64,000 nt of DNA, taken from positions 3,222,532-3,286,531 of the forward strand of contig NW_004450585.1 in assembly GCF_000321225.1 (NCBI RefSeq), in the 5' to 3' direction. Each line of letters opens with the position of its first letter. The first letter of the stretch is position 1. Under the pieces are notes generated by a model. The model was not told the origin of the DNA. It did no database searches and saw nothing but the letters and a program-made list of their open reading frames with translations. This stretch comes from Odobenus rosmarus divergens. Its lineage: Eukaryota > Chordata > Mammalia > Carnivora > Odobenidae. Made by a program: the position numbers and the translations under genes. Shown here piece by piece: positions 1-10,664 of this stretch.

Positions 1-1590
1 AGTTAGTGCCTGGGGGTAAAGATGCAAATTTTTATTAATTTGAAAGAACAAAATCATACGTATATAATTGTATAGTCTTAATAAAGTCATGCTGCTCGCT
101 AACGCTGTATTATCCATATGATTGAGAAATTTCAACAAGCACAAATTCATAGGATATGTAAGCTAAAATGAAGATTTAGGATCTAGGAAACTTCATAATC
201 TCAGAGCAGAATCAAGAATTGAGTGAGTATATAGCTGATATGTTAAAAGGCTTTGCTACTTGCTAAGAAGGGCTACTTCTAATATAAAATAAAAGTGACT
301 GATTAACCAATTTTCTAGATAGAGGCAGCCTGAAACAGACGGGCAGCCGAGACATACACGCGTCTTGAAGAAGACCCTATCTGGAGCTTCGAACACTGAG
401 TAAAATAAATGTTATTCCAAGATTCTGAAACCTAGGGACACATATGACCTAAAAAGTTCTCTTCTCTGATGCAAATATTATTAACAAGTTTATTGGTGCC
501 CAGAGATCTCTATTGGCAGACAGCATGATTTCCTGGAAATCCCAAGAGAGTATTTCTCCATAGCTATATTATGACTGGGTTAGGTACATCTGAAATGAGT
601 CTGGACATATTTCACATCCCAAGATGAGTTAAAACTCAAGGCAGCCTGGCTGATACTTTTCTGATATAGAAAAACGTATTTCCAAAAACTTCTTAATGAG
701 CTTTTAGAATACTGCCTATGATATTCAGAAAAACTAGAACTGAAAAATGTTAAGAAAACATACATATTTACAAAGTGTATCAACAGCACAGTTTTATAAG
801 AAATCATTTGGGTCTGTTCTGATACTTTTAAAAAATGTTTAAAAGTACGTTTTTTGATCTTCTGTGATTAAAATACATTTGCTCACTTAAAATAGAACTA
901 AGGCTCCTGAAATGCTACATAAAATAGGTCTATATTCAAATGGTATTTTAGATGTAATAACAGGAAATCACTCTCTCAAAATGGGTGAGTAAATATGTTT
1001 GTATTATAAATTAATCTCACGCAATTATGGTTTGGTAAATTTTTGTAAGCTGAATTTTCTTAAGGTGATATACACCTAAAAAGAGATTTGGCTTTTCTCT
1101 TATTTATTCCAATAAATACAAAACAAAATCATCATTTACTGAGTACCTCCGTTGTGCCAGACATCTCACTAGATACACCATATATATAACCTCATTAAAG
1201 TCTATGAAAAAGATAATTATTCCCATTTCAAAGATACGTAAATTGAAGCACAAAAGAGTTGAAATAATTTTCCTAACACTGAATAACTAAACAGTGGCAT
1301 AAATGAATTCAAATCAAAGTCTGTTTAACTCCAAAGCCTGTGCACTTTCCATTGTACAAAAGAAATGTCTATAATTTTAAAATGTCAAACTATTTTAAGA
1401 ACAAAGAAATAATCTTCTAAATGATCTAATCAGAGCCATCAATGTACAGGAAGTATCCCCAAAATATACTGCTACAACATCAATAGTCAAACACTTACAA
1501 AAAATTAATGGTAAGAAAATCTAGTTTTTTTTCTTCCAATTAAAATTCTTTATTTATCTGAAAAGATGTTATACTATTAAGAAAAAATAC
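1..1590 (-). other. UFL1: UFL1 intron 5, partial
   Basis: This AT-rich sequence lies downstream of exon 5 in the gene direction. No further UFL1 exon is recognisable. It holds a MIR element at about 1125-1355; the minus-strand frame at 580-807 looks like a chance open frame. Confidence 0.8.
1125..1355 (-). repeat. MIR SINE fossil in UFL1 intron 5
   Basis: The plus strand reads as the complement of MIR: tttactgagtacctccgttgtgccag, an ancient tRNA-SINE core, then the 'aaattgaagcacaaaagagtt' segment and the tRNA-like end. It is heavily diverged. Confidence 0.65.
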
Positions 1591-1705
1591 CTGTGTCAGA
1601 AAGTTTCCAGGAAGATCATAGGTTTTACACAGCTCTGATATGGTGACCTGACCACTTTCTTGCAATTTATCATTTACCTCTTCTGCTAACCGATCCAAAT
1701 AGTTC
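1591..1705 (-). CDS. UFL1: UFL1 coding exon 5 (residues 117-155)
   Basis: The 115-nt exon completes the split Glu codon, then encodes [16 protein letters not shown] through ...LPGNFLTQ. It ends exactly on a codon boundary before the donor GTATTT at 1590. Intron 4 is 533 bp (1706-2238) and carries an A14 run next to the acceptor region. The next exon would lie left of the window. Confidence 0.94.
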
Positions 1706-4700
1706 CTAAGGGTTTAAAAAAAAAAAAAAATATTAGTAGTAATGATTTTCCTCTTTTATGTTTCATTTCTGTGCAATAATAAATGCCAACAAAATAATGA
1801 ATAGGGTATGTTTAGGTAAACACAATTCATGACTCATACTCTGAAAATTTTTTTTCCTATCAATGCAACTAAATATAAGGTCAACCAAATGATAAATGCT
1901 CAGATTTTTTTTTAACAATGTAAATTCCTGCAGTCATTTTTCATTAACAGTTTTGGAAGCAATTTGCTCTCAGGGTTAAGATCATATAGGAAAGATTGTA
2001 AAAATTATGTTTTGTGCTGCTTTAAAATAATAGGCAAAAAAAATCAAAGTTTTTATTATTTCCAAGTACTCCATCTAATTAAGCACTTACTTTTTAAGTA
2101 CAATGATCTCAATGATGAAAATCAGCATATGAGAGTTCTAAACAGAATGCCAAACTGGTCACAACTGTTCTAAATTTAAACACTATTAAAAAAAAAAAGA
2201 AAGAAACACAAAAAAATGTTCTTCAATACTGTACTTACTCATCTATCAGTTGTCCCAACACTAGCTGAACATGTTTTTCTGATTTTACAATGTCACCAAT
2301 TCTACTTTCAATATGAGTCAGATCCACATTAATTACCTGGAAAATAAATAAATTTCTATTAGTGATAAATTCATACTGTTTCTTGAGTTTGTGAAGTTAC
2401 AAATTAGAACTACCTTTTTAAAAACTTACTTTCTCTTAGATGAATTTCAAATTAATTTGAAATACTGTGAAAAGTCTCAGTCAAATAAAAAATTAGAAGC
2501 TTATTGCTTATTAACTTTCATTTCTGAACAACTACATTTTCACTTGCTAGGAAAGTGCATTAAGAAGCTACATTTTCATACAATAGGCACAATTTACACA
2601 AGATTTTCCAACTTCTTGTAATATAGTGTACCTTGCTAATGACATACACACTTATATGTTCTAAAAATAGCTTCTACTTTAAAAAATTTCCCTATTCCTT
2701 CCATATACTAAAAGCATATACAGTTATTTTTCTCTCCAAATTACATAAACCCTGTAATTACATAAAATGACAACTATGAGTTTATTTGGTAAAGAATAAG
2801 TAAATAACTGAGAAAGAAGAGCTTATTAAATCAATATATCAGAACTTATTAAATTGATTAAATGTATTAGTGAGGACTATAAAACTATTTCTTCACAAAC
2901 ATTATACAAAATAAGATACCAGTATTAGTGAATACTTAAGTCATAATACTAAAAAAATGAGAAAGGAAAAGTTTTATAAATTTAAAATTTACCTGTTGCA
3001 GATCAACAATGTTTACTCGACCTTTAAAAAAAAGACATTTATTGATTTCATATTTACATGTAAGTACACACAAGCCAAAAACTGTAAATATTGACAGATT
3101 TACATTTTGGGCAGTCGAAGTCCTCCTTCTACAAAGGACATAAAGCCACAATAATTAATGTTTTCAAATACAAACCATTAGCAGAATAATTCTTTATGGC
3201 TGAAGGCGCAGGCAATAATTTACTTTTGAAGTTTCATTCGGTCACATCAGGCCAATAATGAACATCAGCTGATTCACAAGTTGGCCAGACCTACTGATTT
3301 AAGATTTACCTCCCTTCACAATTTACCCACTGTGACCAAAGAGATACAACTAAATTCAGATGAACTTTTAAAATTTTTGGAATGAGAAGATTTCCACCTA
3401 TTGGCAAAAGAAAATCTGTCAAGTATTCCAAATTGTACCTAATATTTTATTAGCATTATGCAGGAAGATGAACCAACACCAAGGGTATATCTGATAACAT
3501 CTAATGAAGAGTTATTTTCATAGTTGCTTCTATGTTAATCAAACAGTGTTCAAATTTGCTCAGTAGTTTGTTCAAATTTTAAAAAGACAAAAACAAAAAC
3601 TTCATGTGCTTGTAATAGCATTTCCTACACTATAATAGGTGTAGCACCATATTGTTTCCTAATTTGCAAATACTTAAAGGTAAGTTTTTAGAGTGTGGTA
3701 GTATAGCCCTATGTTTCAACAATCTATAATCCTTTAAAATCTCTGTTCTCCTTTCATAATTACCACCTGATGATAGATAGTTAGGTACCCTCCCCTGAGT
3801 CATGCAATAAATTCATGGACTGTGAATAGAAACAGTTGATTACATTGCAGCCATCAAAAGGAATGAAATCTTGCCATTTGCAACGACACAGATGGAACTG
3901 GAGGGTATTATGCTGAGCGAAATAAGTCAATCAGAGAAAGACATGTATCATATGATCTCACTGATATGAGGAATTCAAATCTCAGGAAACAAGCTGAGGG
4001 TAGTGGTGGGGGGGTGGGAGGGATGGGGTGGCCGGGTGACAGACATTGGGGAGGGTATGTGCTATGGTGAGCGCTGTGAGTTGTGGAAGACTGATGAATC
4101 ACAGACCTGTACCTCTGAAACAAATAATACATTATAAGTTAAAAAAAAGAAGAAGATAGTACGAAGGGAAAAATGAAGGGGGGGTATCGAAGGGGGAGAC
4201 GAACCATGAAGAGACTGAACTCTGAGAAACAAACTGAGGGTTCTCGAGGGGGGCGGTGGGGGGATGCGATAGCCTGGTGATGGGTATTAAAGAGGGCATG
4301 TATTGAATGGAGCACTGGGTGTTATATGCAAACAATGAATCATGGAACACTACATCAAGAACTAATGATGTATGGTGATTAACATAACATAATAAAATAA
4401 AAAAATAAAGAGTTCTATACATTAATTCTGCTTATGAATTAAATCTTTTGAATTTAAAAAAAGAAACAATTGATTAATTCACATATAGAACACATAACTC
4501 ATAATAATAAAAGATGCTATTTTGTAAGGTGACAATATTCGACTTCTTTTAAATTATATGATCACCTTTACCTGAAGCTATTAAAAATATTAAGGCTGGG
4601 TGCCTGGGTGGCTCAGTTGGTTGAGCGACTGCCTTCGGCTCAGGTCATGATCCTGGAGTCCTGGGATCGAGTCCCGCATCGGGCTTCCTGCTCAGCGGGA

Positions 4701-6349
4701 AGCCTGCTTCTCCCTCTGGCCCTCCCCCCTCTCATGTGCTCTCTCTCTCTCATTCTCACTCTCTCAAAATAAATAAATAAATCTTTAAAAAAAAAATATT
4801 AAGGCTGATTTTTATATTAACAGTTGAGAAGGGTGTCCTATACCCTCCAAATAATTTACTATTTATGTTTTAAGCTGTTTTTTCCCTTCCAAATAACCAA
4901 AGGAAAAAAATAAGGAATTACTTACCACCTCGGACATGTAGCTCATCTCTCATTTCTTTACTAATTTGAGCGGGTGTAATATATTCCTTCCCATCAAGTG
5001 TGTGAACGACTTCTAGCTGTTTTTGAGCAATCAATTTATTCACAATCTCAATGCAGTTCCGCTCTGACAACCTGAGAGACACAAGAAGTTTTAAAAATGA
5101 ACTTGATACATTTGTGCTTAACAAAATTAACAACGTATGAAAATGGGCTTTTTAAAAAGTTTGGGTGAAGAGTCACTAGGTTCTATATTACAAAATCTGT
5201 ATCTCTTATTAGTATAACCATACTGATTCAATAAGTTAAAAAAAAAAAAACTCTTGGGAGCAAGCAGGTTTACATAAGCTTAAATCATGTACCTAATTGG
5301 TACAAATCATTCTATTACAGAATTTCAAGTCTGCTCTCTCCTCTGGGCCTGTTTCTACTCTTCAAATCTGAATAGAAAAGTGAGGACATATAATTTAGGT
5401 AGGAAAAAACCCTGCCCTTTTACTTCAATTTCTAGTTTAAGTTCACTAAAAAACCAAACAAACCAGAATTTTCTTTTAAATTAAGTGTGTGATTGCTTCA
5501 CTACTACTATTGGTCAGTAGGCAGGAGATATGGCCTAAGAAAACCATGACTGCAACTGTTATCCAAGCACTTAAGCATTTGCCCTAGTTTGCTCTCTATG
5601 CTACAAAATACAGTATTAAGGAATTAAGGTCTTCCAAGCCCCAGAAGGCACAAAAACATCAGAATAGAGTCAACGAATAAAAAAGGATTCTATTAACATT
5701 GTATATGTGTTCTGTAACATTTAAAAGCAGAGCTAGGATGCCCAGGGCACATCCCCCCAAGGTTTCTGGGTTTGCAAGAAATGCTAGTGTCCAGGAGTCC
5801 TTAAAAATGACAGATGGGACCATGGGTCTGGCCTAGCACAACTCTTCCGGTGCACAAAAAGGCAAAATGTTTTAAGAGTCAACATAGCATTTTCTAAGTA
5901 CTGTATTTTGGCGTTAGCCTCTCCTTTCCAGCTTATTCTAGGTCAGGAAATGTATAGTAGTTAATGATGCCACAGGGACTTGACGGGTAAATAAGGATCA
6001 GAGGGACCCTCTTAAGACAGCTAGAAGTCACCAGCCTCGGCCATCAAGAGGGCGGGGCGCGCCAGCTCTTGGCTGGGGCATGGCTTTCGGGCTTCACCGC
6101 CGAGAACTGTACTTGGAACTGCAATCCAGGCTATGGGAGGAAGGAGAAGGCAGAAACGGTGATACAGAGTGGGAAGGTGCGGGGTTCAGAGCCAGGAATC
6201 CCCGGCCTCAGATCACTGCGTGGCTGCCCTGGGGCTATTTTGGACTCCGCAACGGAGAGGAAGGGTCGGCACCTCTGTGTGGCCTCGGCGAACTGCGCCC
6301 GCTGGAAGTCAGCCGCCAACCGCCTGATCTCCTCCCAGGCATCCGCCAT
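1591..6349 (-). CDS. UFL1: UFL1, E3 UFM1-protein ligase 1 (exons 1-5 only, N-terminal part)
   Basis: UFL1 is the E3 ligase that transfers the ubiquitin-like modifier UFM1 from the E2 UFC1 to targets, including ribosomal protein RPL26 at the ER. It works in a complex with DDRGK1 (UFBP1) and CDK5RAP3 (family knowledge). Here five minus-strand exons splice with GT/AG borders and consistent phases: 77+146+29+98+115 nt = 465 nt, exactly 155 codons. The product starts [20 protein letters not shown] and runs to ...GNFLTQ, essentially matching the start of mammalian UFL1. This N-terminal part contains the UFC1/DDRGK1-binding helix and the first winged-helix-type segments. The start ATG (6349-6347) has a purine at -3 and G at +4, and no in-frame ATG lies between it and an upstream one at 6538 in the GC-rich leader. 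About 640 residues lie beyond the left edge. No frameshift or stop is seen, so the gene looks functional. Confidence 0.96.
2239..2336 (-). CDS. UFL1: UFL1 coding exon 4 (residues 85-116 and part of 117)
   Basis: The 98-nt exon encodes [18 protein letters not shown] through ...VLGQLID plus two bases (GA) of a Glu codon. The acceptor AG is at 2338-2337 and the donor is a consensus GTAAGT at 2238-2233. Intron 3 is 656 bp (2337-2992). Confidence 0.94.
2993..3021 (-). CDS. UFL1: UFL1 coding exon 3, a 29-nt microexon (residues 75-84)
   Basis: The exon is only 29 nt. It is preceded by a strong polypyrimidine tract (ctttttttttaaag) and followed by a GTAAAT donor. It completes the split Gly codon and encodes RVNIVDLQQ. 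Since 29 is not a multiple of three, skipping it would shift the frame, so it must be constitutive in full-length UFL1. Intron 2 (3022-4925, 1904 bp) contains an L1 3' end and a Can-SINE. Confidence 0.93.
3828..4476 (+). mobile_element. 5'-truncated carnivore L1 in UFL1 intron 2, with candidate 3' transduction
   Basis: The insert runs from about 3843 to 4461 and starts in the last part of ORF2 (gcagccatcaaaagg...). It continues through a two-module 3'UTR to an AATAAAATAAAAAAATAAA tail ending near 4408. About 50 bp of unrelated sequence and a second A-run follow, and only then the target-site duplication. The TSD is agaaacaRttgatta at 3828-3842 and 4462-4476 (15 bp, one mismatch). The extra 50 bp therefore looks like 3'-transduced flank from the source locus. 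It lies antisense to UFL1. Confidence 0.75.
4583..4807 (+). mobile_element. Can-SINE in UFL1 intron 2
   Basis: A full-length tRNA-Lys-derived carnivore SINE occupies 4599-4791 (gcctgggtggctcag head, CT-rich part, AAATA repeats and A tail). It is flanked by a perfect 16-bp TSD at 4583-4598 and 4792-4807. It belongs to a variant with 'cctggagtcctgg' and 'ccctcccccctctcatgtg', also seen in the copy at 61954. Confidence 0.95.
4926..5071 (-). CDS. UFL1: UFL1 coding exon 2 (residues 26-74 and part of 75)
   Basis: The acceptor lies in a pyrimidine-rich run ending in ctctcag. The donor is a good GTAAG. The 146-nt exon encodes [16 protein letters not shown] through ...[10 protein letters not shown], the first winged-helix-like segment of UFL1. 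It ends with one base of a Gly codon that exon 3 completes. Intron 1 (5072-6272) is 1201 bp. Confidence 0.95.
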
Positions 6350-6535
6350 CACGGCCCTACTCGCCAAGCCGCCGAAGAACTGCAGACACGTCAGCCTAAA
6401 TGCAGCGGGAGCCGAGGCGGAACGGGCCGCGCGGAGGGACAAGAGACTCCTCCCCCGACGCAGATACCGAACGCACGCGCCCCGCGCCGGCAGGGGCGTG
6501 CCGGAAGAGCCGTAGCCCCGCCCACCTCGCACGGG
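6040..6535 (-). promoter_or_regulatory. UFL1: CpG island and promoter region of UFL1
   Basis: About 500 bp is strikingly GC- and CpG-rich against an AT-rich flank and is centred on UFL1 exon 1. Sp1/KLF-type GC boxes occur at 6050-6058 (GGGCGGGGC, plus strand) and 6515-6523 (GCCCCGCCC). An ETS-type CCGGAAG lies at 6501-6507. No TATA box is apparent where the start of transcription would be expected. This is the layout of a housekeeping CpG-island promoter, which often fires in both directions. Confidence 0.85.
6273..6349 (-). CDS. UFL1: UFL1 coding exon 1 (residues 1-25 and part of 26)
   Basis: It begins at the initiator ATG and ends ...ACA CAG AG, followed by the donor GTGCCG. That donor departs from the usual GTRAGT at +4 and +5 and so looks weak. 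The 5'UTR continues upstream (higher coordinates) in the CpG island; the transcription start cannot be fixed from sequence alone. The exon splits an Arg codon (AG|G), completed by exon 2. Confidence 0.95.
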
Positions 6536-6549
6536 CACGGCGTCCTCCC

Positions 6550-7464
6550 TGTTGTGAAAGTTAGAAAGTGCTACTTTCGGTCTTTGTTTGTATTGTAACT
6601 AATGTTTCAGGGCACTGATCATCTGATTAACGAATTTTCTTTTTCTTCTGCCCTTCATTTGTTTTTTGGGGAGAGAGCGGGGAGGAGATGTGCCTGTGCC
6701 TGCAATTAGTAATATCTCTTCTTGCCTAGTTATTAACAAGGAGCAGTCCATTGGGTATCATGCTAATTTTTACGTGGGCACAGGGCACAGAGTACCTTTT
6801 GGGGGACAAGTGGGAGACAGTACTGAAGGTAGGTACTCTATTTTTTTGCACAAAGATGACTAATTGGGGTACCAAAAAGGCTGGGCATTGCTTTCATGTC
6901 GTTCTAGATTTAGACTGTTATTCTTTCCTATTTCTCCTCTGGGGAAGATTGGCTCCATCAAGCAACGAAGAAAGAGAAACATACGATAATACATATAAAT
7001 CGCTACGTATGAAATGGAGGAGGAAAAAGACACGTTTATTTTGCTTTCCCCTGCATTGATATCAGTAAAAGTTAGGTATTTACTCTGGAGTAAATTTCTT
7101 GTCCCCTTTTACTTTTATACCTAACTTTTCACTTTAAAAGAAAAAATTTCATTCCTTTTAACTGCATGCGCTATAAAGTTGGTGAAGGGGAATTGTTCCA
7201 GTTCTTTTCCAATCTCAGTCTCTTATTTGGGGTGACTCAAATCCAATGCCACAAAGGTACTTGTCCAGTAAAGTTCCTAACTTTATTTAAAATGCAGAGA
7301 ACACAGTCACAAAACCTGTTACGAAGTACTGCCACCAAACAGCTACACTGTTTGGCAAAGTGAATGCCAACCAAGAGGTGGACCAGCAGAAGTCAAGAAG
7401 GTAGCTTGGAAGAGGGTAGGTGGTGTGGTTCCAAAGGGTATCAAGCTTCAGAACAACCTGAAAC
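6550..7464. other. Promoter-flanking sequence, no gene seen
   Basis: Non-repetitive sequence upstream of the UFL1 CpG island. Overlapping open frames at 6666-6863 and 6751-7059 have no recognisable domains and no splice or expression support. Confidence 0.6.
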
Positions 7465-7625
7465 ATTCATTCATATAACAAAGACTTATTGATTCTCTAT
7501 CCGATACCATGGAGTACATTGGTTGGTAAGGCAGGCATGATCTTGCCATAAACAACTTATAAATCTAATAAAGCAGATTTTTTAAAAAAGTACTTAGTAT
7601 AAACTATAAATGCAGTAGGGAAAGT
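7465..7625 (-). repeat. L2 fossil fragment
   Basis: 'attcattcatataacaaagac' followed by a diverged body matches the complement of the L2 3' end. Confidence 0.45.
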
Positions 7626-7639
7626 ATAGTGTACCATGT

Positions 7640-8290
7640 GACCACTTGGCATTCAAACTTCTTCCTTACCAAATAAGCCTCTATGAGCCCGGATTCTACT
7701 TTTTGGCAGCATCCACTACTGCACACCACCTGTGAAGTAGTGGCCTAGACACACCAAGCCTTTTCAGTACTCCATATCTTTCTGGAATGCCTGTCCTATT
7801 CCTCACAGCACCACACTCTTATTTATTTTGTAACTTATTCTTCCATGATGTCCCAGATTAAATAAAACTCTTCAACCTTTTTAAATTCCTACCGTTAGGG
7901 GCGCCTGGGTGGCTCAGTAGTTAAGCGTCTGCCTTCCGCTCAGGTCATGATCCCAGGATCCTGGGATCAAGCCCCACATCGGGCTCCCTGCTCTGCGGGA
8001 AGCCTGCTTCTCCCTCTCCCACTCCGCCTGCTTGTGATCCCTCTCTTGCTATGTCTCTCTCTGTCAAATAAATAAATAAAATCTTTAAAAAAATAAGTTC
8101 CTACCATTATTCTGTATGGTGTGTCCCCACAATTCTTTATTCAGGTGTCTATAATAGCAAGCGAAACTGTATTGCAGTTTTTATTTACTACATCTCTAAA
8201 TAGTCTGAGCTCCTCAATGCTCCATAGCATGAGTATGACAATTGGTACATAGTGCCTGATATATTTCATATATATTAAATAAGTAATTCA
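7640..8290 (+). repeat. L2 fossil interrupted by a Can-SINE
   Basis: The left part (tttctggaatgcctgtcctattcctca) and the right part (ctgagctcctcaatgctcc ... ggtacatagtgcctgata) follow the order of the L2 3' third. The SINE at 7898-8097 splits them. Confidence 0.6.
7886..8109 (+). mobile_element. Can-SINE
   Basis: A full-length copy with head GGGGCGCCTGGGTGGCTCAG and an AAATA/A tail. The flanking TSD is ttcctaccRtta at 7886-7897 and 8098-8109 (12 bp, one mismatch). It inserted into an older L2. Confidence 0.93.
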
Positions 8291-8330
8291 GTGTATATGT
8301 TTTGGTGCAGCATTTTACTTTGGTATAACG

Positions 8331-8554
8331 TTTACATTTATTCTTTTTTTTTTTAAGTATTTATCTGAGAGAGAGAGAGTGGGCAAGAGAGAGCAGGAGC
8401 AAGGGGAGGGGCAGAGGAAGAGGGAGAAGCAGACTCTGCTGAGCAGGGAGCTTGATGTGGGGCTCAATCCCAGGACTCCAGGATCATGACCTAAGCCAAA
8501 AGCAGACACTGAACTGACTGAGTCACCTAGGCATCCCCATTTACATTTATTCTT
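8331..8554 (-). mobile_element. Can-SINE
   Basis: Reverse-complement SINE at 8346-8539 (T tail, GAGA-rich tract, then the head complement ...gagtcacctaggcatcc). A perfect 15-bp TSD tttacatttattctt flanks it at 8331-8345 and 8540-8554. It lies tail to tail with the SINE at 7898, about 250 bp away. Confidence 0.93.
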
Positions 8555-8674
8555 AAAAGGCAATAATTCCTAAAAAAGGAATAATTCATGACTGTATTTT
8601 CTAGAGACTAGACTAAAATGGTAGCCACAAGCAAGATGAAGCTATTTAAATTTTAATTAAAATTAAATAAAATG

Positions 8675-10660
8675 ATACCAACAATGAACAAGTGGAATTT
8701 GAAATTGAAAACACAATGTAGTTTACATTAGCACCCCCAAAATGAAATACTTAGGCATAAATTTAGCAAAATATCTACAAGATCATATGAGGAAAACTAC
8801 AAACTTAGATGAATGAAATCAAAGAAGAACTAAATAAATGGGGAGGTATTCCATGTTCATGGATAGGAAAACCAAGGGAAAAAAATCTCATATTGTCAAG
8901 ATGTGGGTGCTCAACTTGATCTATGATTCAATGCAATCCCAATCAAAATCCCAAAAAATTATTTGGTGGATATCAACAGACTTATTGTAAAGTTTATATA
9001 AAGAGGCAAAATAACCAGAATAGCCAATACAGTATTGAAGGAGAGCAAAGTTGGAGGACTGACACTACCTGACTTTAAGACTTACTATGAAGCTACCCTA
9101 ATCAAGACAATGTGGTATTGATGAGAGAATAGACAAATACATCAATGAAACAGAATAGAGGGACCAGAAATAGACCCACATAAATATAGTTGACTAATAT
9201 TTGACAAAGGAACAAAGGCGATACAATGGAGAAAATATAATTTTTCAACAAATATTGCTAGAATAATTGGACATTCACACACACACAAATGAATCTAGAT
9301 GCACAACTTACAGCCTTTATAACAATTACATTTGGATCACAGATCTAAATGTAAAATGCAACTATAAAGCCCCTAGAAGATAACTAGAGAAAATTTAGAT
9401 GACTTTGGGTATATCAATGACTTTTTAGATACAATACCAAAGGTATAACACATGAAAGCAAGAATTGATAAGCTGGACTTGATTAAAATTAAAAACTGCT
9501 CTTCAAAAGTCAAAGTCAAGAGAACAGAAGACAAGACACAAACTGGGAGAAAATATTTGCAAAAGATATATCTGATAAAGGACTGTTATCAAAATATATG
9601 AAGTCTTAAAACTCAACAGTAAGAAGGCAAGGAACCCAATTAAAAAATGGGCCAAAGACCTTAACAGACACCTCACCAAAAGTATACAGATGGCAAAACA
9701 ACATATAAAAAGATGCTCTGCATCATGTCATCAAAGAAATGCAAACTGAAATGAGATACCAGTACACAACTACCAGAATGACCAAAATCCAGAATACTGA
9801 CAATTGCAAATGCTGACGAGGAATGTGAAGCAACAGGAACTCTCATTTGTTGCTGGTGGGAATGCAAAAAGGTATAGCCACTTTGAAAGGCAGTTTGGTG
9901 CTTTCTTCAAAACTAAAAATAGTCTTACTCTATAATCCAGCAATTGCACTCTTTAGTATTTACCCAAAGGAGTTGAAAACTTATGTCCACACCAAAACCT
10001 ACACACAGATATTTAAGGCATTTTTATTCATAATTGCCAAAACTTGGAAGCAGCTAAGATTTCCTTCAGTAGGTGAATGGGTAACTGAACTGTGATACAT
10101 CCAGACAATGGAATATTATTTGGCACTAAAATGAAATGAGCTATCAAGTCCTGAAAAGACATGGAGAAACCTTAAGTGCACACTGCTAAGTGAAAGAAGC
10201 CAATCTGAAAAGGCTATATACTGTATGATTCCAACTCTATGACATTATGGCAAAGGCAAAATTATGGAGACAGTAAAAAGACCAGTGTTTGCCAGGGGCT
10301 GGGGAAGGTGGAGGGATGAACAGGCAGAGCACTGAGAATTTTTAGGGCAGGGAAAATACTCTGTATGATATTATAATGATGGACCTGTCTTACTATGTGC
10401 ATGTCCACACCAATAGGATGTAGGACACCAAGAGTGAGCCATAATGTAAACAATGAATTTTAAGTGATTATGATGTGTTAATATAAGTTCATAAATTGTA
10501 AGAAATGTACAATCCCTCTCTGGTGAGGGATTTTGATAATGGAGAGGCTATACATGTGTGGGTGCAGAGATTATATGGGAAATCTCTATACTGTCCTTTC
10601 AATTTTTCTATGAACCTAAAACTGGCCTTAAAAAATAGTGTTTAAAGTATTAAATAAAAT
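8675..10660 (+). repeat. Old L1 (L1M type), 3' two kilobases
   Basis: A decayed ORF2 C-terminal half (for example 'aaaatatctacaagatcat', 'gctaccctaatcaagacaa', 'tacccaaaggagttgaaaa') leads to an old-type 3'UTR ending 'ctatgaacctaaaactggcc...'. No long frame survives. Its divergence shows that it predates carnivores. Confidence 0.8.
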
Positions 10661-10664
10661 TTAA

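Noticed and set aside
3908..4422. Minus-strand frames rich in Pro, Ser and His
   Set aside because: They are reverse readings of the L1 3'UTR G-rich modules; the same pattern recurs at 29900-30119.
6069..6598. Plus-strand frames of 148 and 172 codons over UFL1 exon 1
   Set aside because: They are antisense to a certain exon in CpG-rich DNA, where stops are rare; composition is Arg/Gly/Ala/Pro-rich with no domain.
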